DNA of 64,000 nt. It comes from Rusavskia elegans (taxonomy: Eukaryota > Ascomycota > Lecanoromycetes > Teloschistales > Teloschistaceae). The notes beneath the pieces are model-generated. The model was not told the DNA's origin. It saw only the letters and a program-made list of their open reading frames with translations, and made no database searches. The stretch spans positions 186,001 to 250,000 of the forward strand of contig SAUG01000085.1 in the NCBI GenBank assembly GCA_011316305.1. Reading direction: 5' to 3'. Of this stretch, positions 25,569 through 36,262 are shown in pieces. The translations under genes were made by a program, and so were the position numbers. How positions within the stretch are numbered: the stretch's first letter is position 1; the number at the start of each line of letters is the position of its first letter.

Positions 25569-25949
25569 TATTGCGAGATCCCCTGGATGACTCGTCAGAA
25601 CAAGAATAGATTGCAATGTGGGCACAGCAACCCACATATCTGGCGCTCATAATGTAGATCCAAATCACTACAAGTCTACTGTACTATTGAGCGTGACGTT
25701 ACGGGTCAACAGATCAGCTGTAAGGCAACATCTGTGCAATCGTTAAGACGATATCCCTTATCGAGGTACCGGTTGTTGTGACCCCTCGTTGCAATCTAGT
25801 CTTGTATTATACGAGATGTCGTAAGGATGTGAGATATCGATTCCGATGGCCTTTGCGTACCTAAAAGAGCCTGATGTATTTTTAGTTTTTGGCGAAGCCT
25901 CAAATGATGAACCTTTCGATGTGGCTATTTGATTGACCGACTTCACGTG
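25569..25949. other. Intergenic with one copy of a dispersed 35-bp module
   Basis: It holds copy 1 (25736-25770) of the GCAATCGTTA-N15-TCGAGGTACC module described separately. Nothing else was recognised. Confidence 0.5.
25736..25796 (+). repeat. Dispersed module, copy 1
   Basis: GCAATCGTTA and TCGAGGTACC are separated by exactly 15 bp, followed by GGTTGTTGTGACCCCTCG. The same two 10-mers with the same spacing occur at 36579 and 52606. The first and last parts can pair weakly (CAATCG with CGGTTG). Confidence 0.75.
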
Positions 25950-26200
25950 TCAAATCTCAAGGACGAGCTTCGTCCCTTCTTACGCCTGCTTTGAGCTCAT
26001 CAAGCCCCTTATTCAGGCCGTTCAAGCCACCGTCAACGACCTTGATAGCTGGGCTAGGCTTGTACTCGCCCTTCTCCAACTTTTCCTTCAACCATTTGTT
26101 CATCAGAAACGCAAAGAACTCCCTCTCTGGTTTCTCCTCCGTAGGAGCCGCCCGGTCCATTGAATTGGATGTGATAAAACATGTAAAAGTCGAATAGAGA
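25950..26200 (-). pseudogene. C-terminal fragment of a toxD-like MDR enoyl reductase, frameshifted
   Basis: The minus-strand frame contains PEREFFAFLMNKWLKEKLEKG, then VVDGGLNGLNKGLDELKAGV. This resembles the C-terminus of toxD-like zinc-binding oxidoreductases and trans-enoyl reductases (the GGLxxxxxGLDELKAG segment). Directly after AGV the frame is lost. One base later the sequence reads GTKLVLEI followed by TGA (25950-25952), which is how such proteins end. A single-base indel therefore disrupts the tail. Nothing of the N-terminal GroES or Rossmann parts is seen upstream on this strand. It is a relic and probably not expressed as protein. Confidence 0.6.
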
Positions 26201-26441
26201 AGATCAGGAATGATCGACGTGGAGCCATCTGTACAATCGTATCCGAGGTCAAAGCCGTTCATGACCATGTGCCACTATAAGGCACCAAGTTCCATAGGGG
26301 AGTTGGCATTCGGCAATCTGAACGATAGTGCAACACCTTGATGTAGTGAGGCCCAGCTTCAGAGTCGGCGCTTACAGCTCCAGGCTTAGTGCGTAGAAGT
26401 CCTGGTTAACGGTCGGTGATTCTGGACGCGCGTGAATGGTT

Positions 26442-28217
26442 TCAAGGATTGGGTGCTTGTTGCTGTGCTGGAGCTTTGCTTCTTCCTGGCTCTTTGCTTG
26501 CAGTCTCCACCTGGCCTTGATTAGGTGCTGGCTGAAACTTCTGGACCGGAGCTTGCTGCTCTTTCTGCTTTGACTTCTTATCTTCCAATTGAGCCAGCTT
26601 CTTCTTGATCTCTTCGTCCTTTTTCCTCTCTTCGACGTCTTTCTTACGGTTGGCTATGATCTTCTTGACGGCTTCCTCTCGTGTTTTGGCCCTGACTCTG
26701 TGGACCCGCTGGAGCTCTTCTATAGCCCTTCTCTTCTCCTGTTCGAGAACGTCCTTGCTGACTTTCTCCTCTACTTTGATGGGGACTGTCTTCTGCTCTG
26801 TTTTTTGCATTTGTCCAGCACGCTGATCTTGTCCAGGTTGCTCTGCTTGTTTGGCATCCTGCTGTTCCTCTTGAGCGCCCTTTTGCTCTTCTCCATTCTC
26901 TTGCTCTTGTCCGCCTTCTTGCTCCTGTCCATCCAGCTCCTCCTCGTTATTCTGCTGTTCCGGGTTACTCTGCTGCTCTTGTTGCACTTGTCCTTGATTC
27001 TCCTTGTGCCCTTGCTCGCTTGACTGGTTCTCGATCGCAACTTGCTGCTTGTTGGCTTCCGCCTCTTTCCTTGCCTTTTCTTCTCCTTCTGCCTTCTTCT
27101 TCTCATCTTCCTCGTTCTTTCTTCGTGCCTCCTCGGCTTTCCTCTTTTCAGACTCTTCTTTGATCTTCCTGTCTTCCTCCTCCTTCTTTTTCCTGGCTTC
27201 CTCCTTCTTCTTTGCCTCCTCCGCTTTCTTTTCTTCTTCGGTCGGACCATCGAAGTGATCGGTCTTCCATGAGCCTGCAAAGTAATGGTGAACAAGAGCG
27301 GAGCCGTCCTCGTCGGTTCCACTCCATTGGACTTGGTGGCCTGCACCGAATGCATTGATTGGCAGTACAAGGATGTCAGCGACTAGCTTCGGTCGCCGCA
27401 TCTTGGTGAAGTTCTGCATGTTGACAATGGTCTGAGTCTTGTCCGAGAGGTACTGGAAAACAGCCTGGGTCAAGGCGGCAGGGCCTGTAACGTCGATAAC
27501 CTCCTGTCTTTTGGGCTGAAGACTGAAAAGGGTGGTGTTGTGCTTGGCGGCAGCTTTTTGCAGGTTCTCGATGACGCGATCGACCAAGAAACGCATAAAC
27601 GGCGCATTACGCCTCGACATGATGGTCCAATTCACCAGCTCGAAGAGCTTGCTTCTGTCTGGTCCCATCTCGTTGTCAACCTCGATACCCAGGACGACCG
27701 AAGTGTTATCCTTGAAGGCAGGAGGAATCCAAAGATCGATTGGTCTGAGGCAGCCAACATCCAGGTCGTTGTACACCCCCCCATCCTGGAGAAGCGCAAG
27801 ATAGCGAATCAGATCAGCACGCATAATGTAGTCACTCAAGCTCAGGTAGGTCTTCGATATCCTGCTGTCCGAGGGGAAATTTTCTTTGACATAGGTCTCG
27901 GCGCCGCCATCTGTAAGAAGTTCGTAGCGATGTTCGGGATTTAGATCCATCCATGTTCGTACGCGATCGGCGTCTTCCTTCTTGATCCGCATAGGGGACA
28001 GGGGACCTGTAGTCCATAGTCTCTTGGGGAAATCATCGAAGACAGTGTCATCGACATGTGGTTTGACCGATGTCGAAGGAACGACCATGGCGAATCGGGA
28101 CGACATGGTGAAGCGGGACCATAATTGCCAAATAATGAAACAGAAGACGAAGCTGCTTAAGGTAAATGTACCCTTCCGAAGCTGTTGACACAAAGAAGAG
28201 GGCATCGTGACAAGCAT
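26442..28217 (-). CDS. GT32-family glycosyltransferase with long charged C-terminal tail (591 aa)
   Basis: Single exon. A short cytosolic N-terminus is followed by one membrane segment (about residues 18-37, FTLSSFVFCFIIWQLW), giving a type II Golgi topology. The catalytic part (about 60-330) has the OCH1/GT32 pattern: FPKRLWTTGPL, DYIMRADLIRYLALLQDGGVY and then the DxD motif D151-L-D153, which binds the nucleotide sugar through a metal ion. The end of the domain shows VHHYFAGSWKT. It is likely a mannosyl- or related hexosyltransferase acting on glycoproteins or glycolipids. The last 260 residues are unusual: K/E-rich (coiled-coil-like), then Q/E/G-rich, then K/E-rich again. An alternative start is Met5. 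The gene is read away from YOS9. Confidence 0.85.
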   Translation of the reverse strand: MLVTMPSSLCQQLRKGTFTLSSFVFCFIIWQLWSRFTMSSRFAMVVPSTSVKPHVDDTVFDDFPKRLWTTGPLSPMRIKKEDADRVRTWMDLNPEHRYELLTDGGAETYVKENFPSDSRISKTYLSLSDYIMRADLIRYLALLQDGGVYNDLDVGCLRPIDLWIPPAFKDNTSVVLGIEVDNEMGPDRSKLFELVNWTIMSRRNAPFMRFLVDRVIENLQKAAAKHNTTLFSLQPKRQEVIDVTGPAALTQAVFQYLSDKTQTIVNMQNFTKMRRPKLVADILVLPINAFGAGHQVQWSGTDEDGSALVHHYFAGSWKTDHFDGPTEEEKKAEEAKKKEEARKKKEEEDRKIKEESEKRKAEEARRKNEEDEKKKAEGEEKARKEAEANKQQVAIENQSSEQGHKENQGQVQQEQQSNPEQQNNEEELDGQEQEGGQEQENGEEQKGAQEEQQDAKQAEQPGQDQRAGQMQKTEQKTVPIKVEEKVSKDVLEQEKRRAIEELQRVHRVRAKTREEAVKKIIANRKKDVEERKKDEEIKKKLAQLEDKKSKQKEQQAPVQKFQPAPNQGQVETASKEPGRSKAPAQQQAPNP

Positions 28218-29055
28218 GAGGGGAAATACGAGCAGAAAAGCTTGAGCCTATGTATCTAGACGAGATTTCCAGCCCGATTTGATGTTGTAGATACCAGAAA
28301 TACGAAAAGGTGAATCAAGGGTGGTAAGCAGACAGCATAGAGCAGAAGCCAGCTGTGCAGAACGATGCTAGGTACATGACTTGGACTGAGTGGCCTCGAA
28401 ACAAGCAGAGTTGAAGGATACAGAACAGAGTGGGCATGAGGGATGTAAAGATAGAGCGGCTAAGGAATATGGCACAAGCGACGGGACAATCCTATTGGCT
28501 CATATTCACAGGGGCGACGTAATTGTTGATGGGTACCTTACGGAGTACGTACTGCGGCATGAATCAGGCCGTCACAGATTCTCCGATGGTCTTACAACGG
28601 TTTGACATTTTATGTGCAAAGAGGACGGGGTCCACCGGTCGGCTCCTTCTCTTCCCAAGCTGTATAATAGAAAAGGGACGATGGCCAGGACAACGTCTAG
28701 ACCAGTCCTGCCATGTGGAATAATAGCAATGGACATGCCAAAGCACTTGGAGGGTACCTTACGGTGTGCCCAAGACGCCGCTGAAACTACCTAATGTTCC
28801 TGGCTAAGAGTGGGGAATGGTGCAAGTTTCAGCTTCTAGCCACTGCGTTTCTCTAACCCAGAATAGTTGGCGAATGTGGATCGATCATCGATGATTACTT
28901 CACGTTGTCAAGCGCTTTTATCGCCGAGTTTCAGATTTGGCCACATGGCATTTGATATACCGACCGCAGCATACATGCACTAATGGAGTACCAGATATCA
29001 CCATGATGTCGTGAGGCTTCGAACTTCAGCATCATTTCTACTGTAGTATGGTATC
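28218..29055. promoter_or_regulatory. Divergent intergenic region between GT32 gene and YOS9
   Basis: It serves as the 5' region of both neighbours. GGGTACCTTACGG occurs twice as a direct repeat (28531-28543 and 28752-28764). No coding frame is convincing. Confidence 0.35.
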
Positions 29056-30616
29056 ATGATATCCAGCGTCCTCTGGCTGGCCTTTGCCACTGCTACAATT
29101 GCCAGCTCAAGTGCTTTCAGTGTGCACGATGATCTTTTAGCTTTTCCTCAGGTATGCTTCACCCATTCCCAAACGCTCCACCTTGCTAACAAGCTGATAG
29201 TATGAGGTTGTCTTTTCGGACAACTTTATTCTCGAGCACGAGGCGAGCTCGCGTCTAGACAGTACTACCTCTTCATCATCACCAAAACCTCACGACCCAT
29301 CCTCAGACTCCAAAGATACCTCCGCTGAGCTCGCCAAACACACCTCATCCAAAACCCAGGATGCCTCTACATCTCCCTCCGAATCTCCCAACTCATACGA
29401 GTCCATGAAGCTGAATGGCCGCTCCTATCTCTGCGCCATCCCCACCGTCCCCACCGCCCCCAACAGTGACACCATCAAAGCCAAAGACAAGGCCGAGGAA
29501 GCCGCCGAGCTCGCTCGCGCAACTGATCGCGGCTGGGAGTTGTTGAAAGAAATGGAAGGCAGCTGCATGTATTTCATCTCTGGCTGGTGGTCCTACAGCT
29601 TCTGCTACAACACCGACGTCAAACAATTTCACCAGCTCCCGCCTGGGAAAGGCGCCCCCATGTACCCGCCCATGCAAGACCCATCCACACCGGCCTACAT
29701 ACTCGGTAGATTTGAGCAGAACCACTATCCCCCCTCTGACTCCCAACACAGCAACAACCGCAAACCCAACCCCCGCATCGACGCTCCCAAAGACAAGAAT
29801 CCCCCCACCTCCCCCTCCTCCCACCGCACCACACCCTCAACAACTCAACTCCGTGCCAAAGGCGACCTCCGCTATCTCGTCCAAACCCTTTCCGGCGGCA
29901 CAACCTGCGACCTCACCGGCCGACCCCGCAAAATCGAAGTCCAATTCCACTGCCACCCGCAATCCGCCGACCGCATCGGCTGGATCAAAGAAGTCAGCAC
30001 CTGCTCCTACCTCATGGTCATCTACACCCCTCGCCTCTGCAACGACATCGCCTTCCTCCCTCCACGCGAGAACAAAGCCGCGCCCATCACCTGCCAGGAA
30101 ATCCTCGCTTCCACATCCGATATCCCCGAATGGCGACAACGCAAACAGAATGATGCGGAACGGAAACTCGTCGCTGCCAGCTCTTCCGGTAGACCCGTCG
30201 TCGGCGGCATCGAAGTCGGCGGCATGAAACTCGTAGGTAAAGAAGGTCAACGAATCGAAACACCACCCAGCACCGCTTTCAATATGCGAAACGTCGATGG
30301 CAAGGATGACGTGAAGGCGGAAACGCTGGCGGCGCAGGATAGCGCTGAGGATGGAGGGAAGATGACGGTGAAGGTTGGGGATGACGAGTTGCGGAAGATG
30401 GGGCTGGATCCAGGGGTTGTGGAGGGGGCGAGGAGAGAGTTGAGTGAGGTTGCGGGCGGGAAGGGCTGGAAGTTGGAGGTTTTTGACGTGGGGGATGGGG
30501 TCAGGGAGTTGAGGGGGATTGTGGAGGGCGATGAGGATCTCGCAGGGGAGGATCAGGGGGAGGATGGGGGGGAAAGGGAGGAGGGGAGTGAGGAGGTTTA
30601 TAAGGATGAATTATAG
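29056..30616 (+). CDS. yos9: Yos9/OS-9 homologue, ER quality-control lectin (503 aa)
   Basis: Two exons: 29056-29151 and 29201-30616, with a 49-bp intron carrying TTGCTAAC. Yos9 is an ER-lumen lectin that reads trimmed mannose on misfolded glycoproteins and hands them to the Hrd1 ubiquitin ligase complex (ERAD). Signal peptide: residues 1 to about 20 (MISSVLWLAFATATIASSSA). YEVVFSDNFI follows the intron. The mannose-6-phosphate receptor homology domain runs from Cys154 (SCMYFISGWWSYSFCYN, including the WW sugar-binding pair) through AYILGRF, then after a Pro/Ser-rich insertion GTTCDLTGRPRKIEVQFHC and STCSYLMVIYTPRLC. The acidic C-terminus ends in KDEL, an ER retrieval signal, just before the TAG. 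It is convergent with NSA2. Confidence 0.93.
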
Positions 30617-30978
30617 GGAGGGGACTACAACGTTACGGCGTCACGGAATATTCAGAACCTGGGTTCAATGAGTTCAAGTCGAGATCTCGATTGCCCTGAT
30701 GTGCTCTTCTATTGTAGCTAAGTCGTGACCTCGACCTGTCACCCTCGAACTCTGCTCATGATCTCCTCTCCACACCGACCGGACCCCTTAGTCCTGCGCT
30801 TCTCCCTCCCGTTCCATTTCTCGTACGTAAAGTCATCACAGCGCTTCTATAGCAAGATCCCTGATCCAGCAGTCCTCAAACGCCATTGCTATGCAATGCA
30901 CCCCTCTTCCTCCCTCATTCACCCCTCCCATCTCCACGCAAACAACCACCCCCACCCTCTTCCCCCTCAACCCACCCC
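30617..30978. terminator. Convergent 3' intergenic region (YOS9/NSA2)
   Basis: It holds the 3' ends of two convergent genes. It is C-rich on the plus strand from about 30,900 onward. No polyadenylation signal stands out. Confidence 0.3.
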
Positions 30979-31992
30979 TCACACAAGCAAAACAGCATTA
31001 ACACACCCATCCATCTCACAATTATTCGTCACCTGCGCCCACCGCCCCCACACCACCTTCCCCCCCGCCGTCACAATCCCCAACTCACTGACATTGACCT
31101 CGATAATCGTCCCCTTCGTCAGCACCCCCAACTGCGTGTACAGCGGGTTTTGTGGATTCTTTTTCACCGAGATGATGGGCAGTTGGACGGTGACGCGCAG
31201 TTCGGGGTGGGTGACGTGGGCTTTTTTGTAGCGGAGGCCCATGGGGCGGATGAAGCGTTCGTATTTTACGGGGCGTCGCGTGAAGGTGGGGCCCACGAAG
31301 GTGGGTTTTGTTATCATGCGCTTCCAGCTGCGCGGAGGGGGTGGGTTAGCTTGGGTGTATATATATATAGGGGATTGGTAAATTTGGTGATATGGGAGAA
31401 GGGGGTAGGTAGTTGGGAGGGCAAGGGGATTGAGGTACCCCTTCTTCGCGGTCTTCTTCCCCGTCTTCACAACCTTGAACATCTCCTCCTCGCTAATGCC
31501 CTTCACCTTCGGCAACGGCACACTGAATTTCGCCGCCTTCTCCGCCCGTTTATTCTTGATCTGCGAACTCAGCGCTTTGGCGTTGTTCGTCGTTTGGTTC
31601 CTATCCAACAAATATGACGGTAATGGCGTGGATGAGGGTTCGGCAGGAGCTGAACTAGATTTGACATTCCGTTCTTCGTGGGCTTTGATTTGCTTTTTCA
31701 TTTGGATTTTCTCGGCATGGCGCTTTTTGGCGTAGAGTTTGGCGCGCAGGCCGGTGAAGGAGCGGGCGGATTCGGAGGCTTTGTGGGAGGAGCGGGCGAT
31801 GCGTTTGCGGGTGCGTTCGTCGTGGTCGAGCCTGGAAAAATGCTGTCAATAGAGGAGTTTCGAGGATCAGTGATTGAATAGCTGTGTACCTTTTTCCATG
31901 TTGTTTCGTCCATCTTTCGATATATTCGTTTTGAGGCTGGGGTACAAGTCAGCCATGATAATGCAGTGCTGGAAATGTTAGGGACCGACCAT
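30979..31992 (-). CDS. nsa2: Ribosome biogenesis protein Nsa2 (263 aa)
   Basis: Four exons on the minus strand: 31992-31990, 31936-31890, 31831-31439 and 31327-30979. The first exon is only the ATG, which joins to PQNEYIERW through an intron starting GTCGGT with CCTAAC inside. Nsa2 (a relative of ribosomal protein eS8) is a nucleolar factor of 60S subunit assembly that acts at 27S pre-rRNA processing. Evidence: the highly conserved N-terminus [19 protein letters not shown], the basic region [59 protein letters not shown] and the C-terminal barrel ending GCVNAVLLV. Length matches the family. The third intron (31328-31438) has no in-frame stop, so its retention would insert 37 residues. Confidence 0.93.
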
Positions 31993-32920
31993 CTTGAATG
32001 AACTTGGAAGCGTTCAATATCAGATGCTAAAACCTTACGGCGGATTGAAGATTCGAGTAATTAGTGCCGCGAAAGCTTGGCACTCGAAAGCCTTGGCATT
32101 GGTCCTCCCCGGCTCTAGAATCCGTTGGACACTCCTGCCACTTCGAATGGGCAGAGTGGGCATCCGATAATCATCGATACCTCGACTGCCAGCCGAATGG
32201 AACCCCCTGCCAGTGCATGAGATGAAGTCCGGATTTTCTGCTCACCGCGAGCCGGGCAGGTTTACCACGCGGAGAAACGATCCGTGACTCTCAATTGTGC
32301 TGGAGAGGTTCGGACGAACTACCGACATGGTTGTCATGAGTACCCTTCTGTTGTCCTCTCCCTTGATGACATTATTACGCGTGTTTGATGGTATGGCTTC
32401 GACTTGCCGCGAGTTGATCTGAGTGCATGATGCGGTGGCGCCATATGCAGTGTAACCGTCAGCAATTGTCAGCCTTGTCCTGGGTTGTCGCAGCCTGCTT
32501 GATAGGTATACCTATCTCTGCGGGAAGGTTGATGCCCGATAACTAAGAAATAACTTCTGCCATCCTAGGCCATCAGCCAGTAGTGAGGACAGCGGAGAAC
32601 TCTGATAACCTGACACTAGGTAGTAGGGTTGAGAGTTGTGGCGTGACCGGACCTTATGGGCTTTATAGCTTCTGCTTGTGCGTCGAGTCAGTGCAATATT
32701 CCCTCCAACTAGGCCTCTGTATCTACAGCATCCACTTGGCTGACTGCGGTGTATGCCAAAGAGGTCGAGAGACTTGCATTACATCAAAGACTGCGATTGC
32801 CATACTTCCTACACGGTAGGGTTGTCAGATCAGGACGACAAACGAGCTCGAGTAGTTCTGCTAAGGGAAAAGCCGATCCTCACTCATCTTTAACCTCACT
32901 GTCTTTCCAGAGAATCTTCG
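31993..32920. other. Intergenic, NSA2 and NACHT gene 5' regions, with a dispersed repeat copy
   Basis: Contains one copy of a short repeat (32156-32222) also found at 55004-55062. No convincing coding frame. CATATGC and GGCATTGGTCC words are present but not interpretable. Confidence 0.4.
32156..32222 (+). repeat. Dispersed repeat copy (GTGGGCATCCGATA type), 1 of 2
   Basis: GTGGGCATCCGATA, then after 12 extra bases CCTCGACTGCCAGCC, GAATGGA, CCTGCC and GTGCATG. The second copy at 55004-55062 has the same words in the same order without the 12-base insertion. Confidence 0.55.
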
Positions 32921-35900
32921 ATGGAGCCACTGAGCGTCACGGCTAGTGTGATCGCTGTACTACAAGCTGCTGAGGCAGTGATATCGGTATGCTGCAACTA
33001 CAGATCCGCATCCGTTGGATCCTCATGGGAAGTATCGACGATCTTAAATGGAACCAGGAATCTGCGGAAGGTATTGCGTATACTTGAAGGAATCGCAGAT
33101 AAGGCCGAGACAGGAGCAAAAGGCGGAAACTCCGATCTGCCAGCTCTTGCACAGCTGTGCGACCCAAAGACTGGGCTACTTGTACAATGCTTTGAGACTC
33201 TGTCATCTTTGGAGAAACAGCTGACGCCGCCGAGCTGGTCCGGCCCGGAAGGATCTAAAAGGAGCAACTTGGTGCAAGCTTTGTCTTGGCCGCTCAAGAA
33301 GGCAGAGACCGAAAGAACCCTCGAAAAGATTGAATACTTCAAGTCAACCTTGAATCTGGCTGTATCGCTGGATCAGACGTACGTCTAGAGTCCATTGGTT
33401 TCTCTTTCACTACCGATGTTATCTCTTGACGTTGTGCTGACTCTACATCTGCGGAACAGTTCAATGATCATGGCATTGCGTGACAGCACTTTGAAGAACT
33501 TTGCAACAGCCCATCAGAAAAAAATCTTGGCTTGGCTTGATGCTTCCAAGCCAACAATGACCAAGCCAACAACGAGATATACCAACGCGTTGAAAGGACG
33601 CTACACTGGTACTGGATCTTGGTATATCCACAGTCAAGACTTCGACAGATGGACTAAGGAACCGAACTCGGTCAGCTGGTTGTGGGGCATCCCCGGTTGT
33701 GGAAAGACAGTCCTCAGTGCAACTATTATCGAAAGACTTACAGACCTGTGCAGTCATGTCCAGGATCATGCTCTGGCCTACTTCTACTTTGCTTTCGACG
33801 ATCAAGCACTCCAGAACGTTGAGGACATGATTCGTTCGCTTGCTGCTCAGCTCTGTTCACAATGCACATCTATCCCAGATTGTATTGAATCTTTGTACAG
33901 CAAGTGTTTGGAAGGGCGCTTGCAACCAACACCTCCAACATATGACATGCTTCGAGAAATGCTCCGCCAGCTTTTCGGCTGCTTCAATCAAGTTTTTATT
34001 GTCTTGGATGCACTGGACGAATGTACGGAAAGGCATGATCTGATCCTTGCACTTGAGGAAATGGCCGGATGGCAGAATTCGGAATCACACCTGTTGACTA
34101 CAAGTCGCAAGGAGTTGGAGCTAGAAGAATGTATGAGCACCCTTACGAAAGAGGCTGATAGGATTGGTATCCAAGGGATGCCAGTCGAGGCCGACATAAG
34201 CTCCTATGTCCTTGGTAGGCTTCGCACAGATCGCAGGTTGAAGCGATGGCACAAACCTGAACTGGAGAAAGAAATCGCATCGACTTTGACCTCCAAAGCT
34301 AATGGCATGTATGTTTCGGGTGATCCAACTATCCTGCATGCACATGTTTGTAATTTGTGCTGACCACAAGAAAGGTTTCAGTGGGTTGTTTGTCAACTTG
34401 ATACACTAGCAAGATGTCGATCCATTTCCGAGCTACGAAGGGCACTACTGTCCTTGCCGAAAGACCTGGACGACACTTACGCACGTATCCTAAAATCAAT
34501 TGACGATGAAGGAAATTACGCTCAGGCCTTCAAGATGTTGCAGCTACTGGTCGGTTCGAACGAACCGGTTACCATTGATGAAGCCGCCGAGACAATCCCT
34601 ATCGAGTTGGACAAGACACCCCGGGTTGATCTCGAACGACGCTTGGTCGATTCTGCCGATGTCCTGTCAATGTGCTCTGCCCTTGTTATGCTTGAAACGC
34701 AAGAAGATGACGCAGACGGCAGGCGGACAGTCCTGAGGCTGGCTCACTTCTCCGTACGAGAATTCCTGCTGTCTACAAGAATCCAAGAGAGCACTGTAAG
34801 CCACTGGCAAATGGACGACATCTCATGCCATCTTTTTATTGCCAGGCTATTCACCGCCTATATCCTTTTCCTCGAGGTCGACGTTGACGAATCCGCCGAT
34901 CCCGAATGGCTAAACACTCAATTCTATGTAGACTATCCGCTTGCAGCAGTGGCAATTTCGAGATGGCCTAGGCACCTAAGCATCGCAGAGAACAACGAAA
35001 CCAATATTGCCTGCGGGGAAATAGCTTCTCAGCTCTTCACATTTCATAGTGCTGCTACACGCTCTCCGCTCCCACAATTGTTCCAAACACGGCATTGTTA
35101 TCCCTGCTCCAGGCTCCTGACGGAGGAAAGCACATGGCACCACTGGGATGATGTTGGAATCAGGCATGCTTCACTGGTCTTCACCGCGCATCACAATCTA
35201 CCACAAACGACAGACTTTCTACTAGCACGTGGCGCTAACCCTAATACACTGTTTAGCATGTTCAGCATAGGCACGTACCCTGGGCGCCCTCGTGGTTCAG
35301 CGACGACGCCTCTGGCCGAAGCTTCACGTTTGGGACACGTAAAGGTCGTCAAAGAACTACTTATTCATCAAGCTGATGTCGATCTTGAACGCGAGGGATG
35401 CCCAAACGCATTGAAACAAGCTTGTCGTGCCGGCAATACCAAAGTAATTCGACTGCTTCTTGATCATGGAGCAGATCCCAATGCTCGTTTGTCTGGATCG
35501 CTAACGGCTTTGGGCGAGGCCTTGATTGGTGCCTATCGCCAACCCCTTGCAGATATTAGCCGTCCTGTCAAGATGTTGCTGGAAGCAGGAGCCAACAACG
35601 CCGAGCCCTTTCAATTTTTGTTTTGCCCAAGGTCTCCCATGGAGTTTGCCGCCATTTGGAGTTGGGATATTTCTGTGATAAAGATACTTCTCGACAGCGG
35701 CGCTGACGGTGTTGATGGCTTGGTGGCATCCTACGGAAGGCACCTCCCAGAAGCCGTTCTTCTCTTTTTGAATTATGGTATCGATGTCAATGCTCGAGCT
35801 TCAATATTCCATGAGACGAAAGATGGCTTTTTTCGGTCCTGTGCCGGTCACACGGCACTAGAAAGAGCCTGCACCACAAATAATCCTGCCGTCGTGCGAA

Positions 35901-36262
35901 TACTCTTGGATCACGGAGCCGATCCCAATCTTCGCTCTCCCCTGCTTGAGTCTGCGCTCGAAGCTTATTTAAACCGCCCTGGGCCTTATCTAGAGTGTGA
36001 GGCTGCTCCGATCTTTATGCTGCTTCTGGAAAATGGTGCAGATCTGGGACTAGTCAGGGAGGACAAGCTAACAGAGGATGCGAAAACGAAGTACCTGGCA
36101 ATCCTGGACAGGTGGAAAGCATGGAAAATCGACGACTCCATATCGCCAATTCAAGTCATTGGCTGTTATCGCCGAAAGTGTGATGATCGTTGCCCTTGCG
36201 CTGAGGTACTAAGCGAATCGAATGACGGGCGGAGGCGCCACAATTGCCGTTTACACGCTTGA
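32921..36262 (+). CDS. NACHT-ankyrin STAND protein, fungal NLR-like (1064 aa)
   Basis: Three exons: 32921-33378, 33460-34308 and 34375-36262. Fungal STAND/NLR-like proteins act in recognition of non-self and programmed cell death; which effector this one drives is not known. Domain order: N-terminal fungal STAND domain (residues 1-150, opening MEPLSVTASVIAVLQAAEAV, helical, Helo-like); NACHT ATPase with Walker A GIPGCGKT at 229-236 and Walker B VFIVLDALDE at 331-339; a linker with FQWVVCQLDTL followed by LPKDLDDTYARIL, usual after fungal NACHT domains; ankyrin repeats from about residue 720 to 1000 (LLARGANPN, LLDHGADPNARL, LLDHGADPNLRS, LLENGADL). The tail has a Cys-rich end (CYRRKCDDRCPCAEV). 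All nucleotide-binding residues look intact. The pseudokinase gene follows on the same strand. Confidence 0.9.

Noticed and set aside
26589..27272. Long Leu/Ser/Phe-rich plus-strand frames resembling a membrane protein
   Set aside because: They are antisense shadows of the Lys/Glu-rich tail of the GT32 gene, whose codons read as Leu/Phe/Ser on the other strand.
29393..30250. Glycine-rich minus-strand frames
   Set aside because: Antisense of the well-supported yos9 exon.
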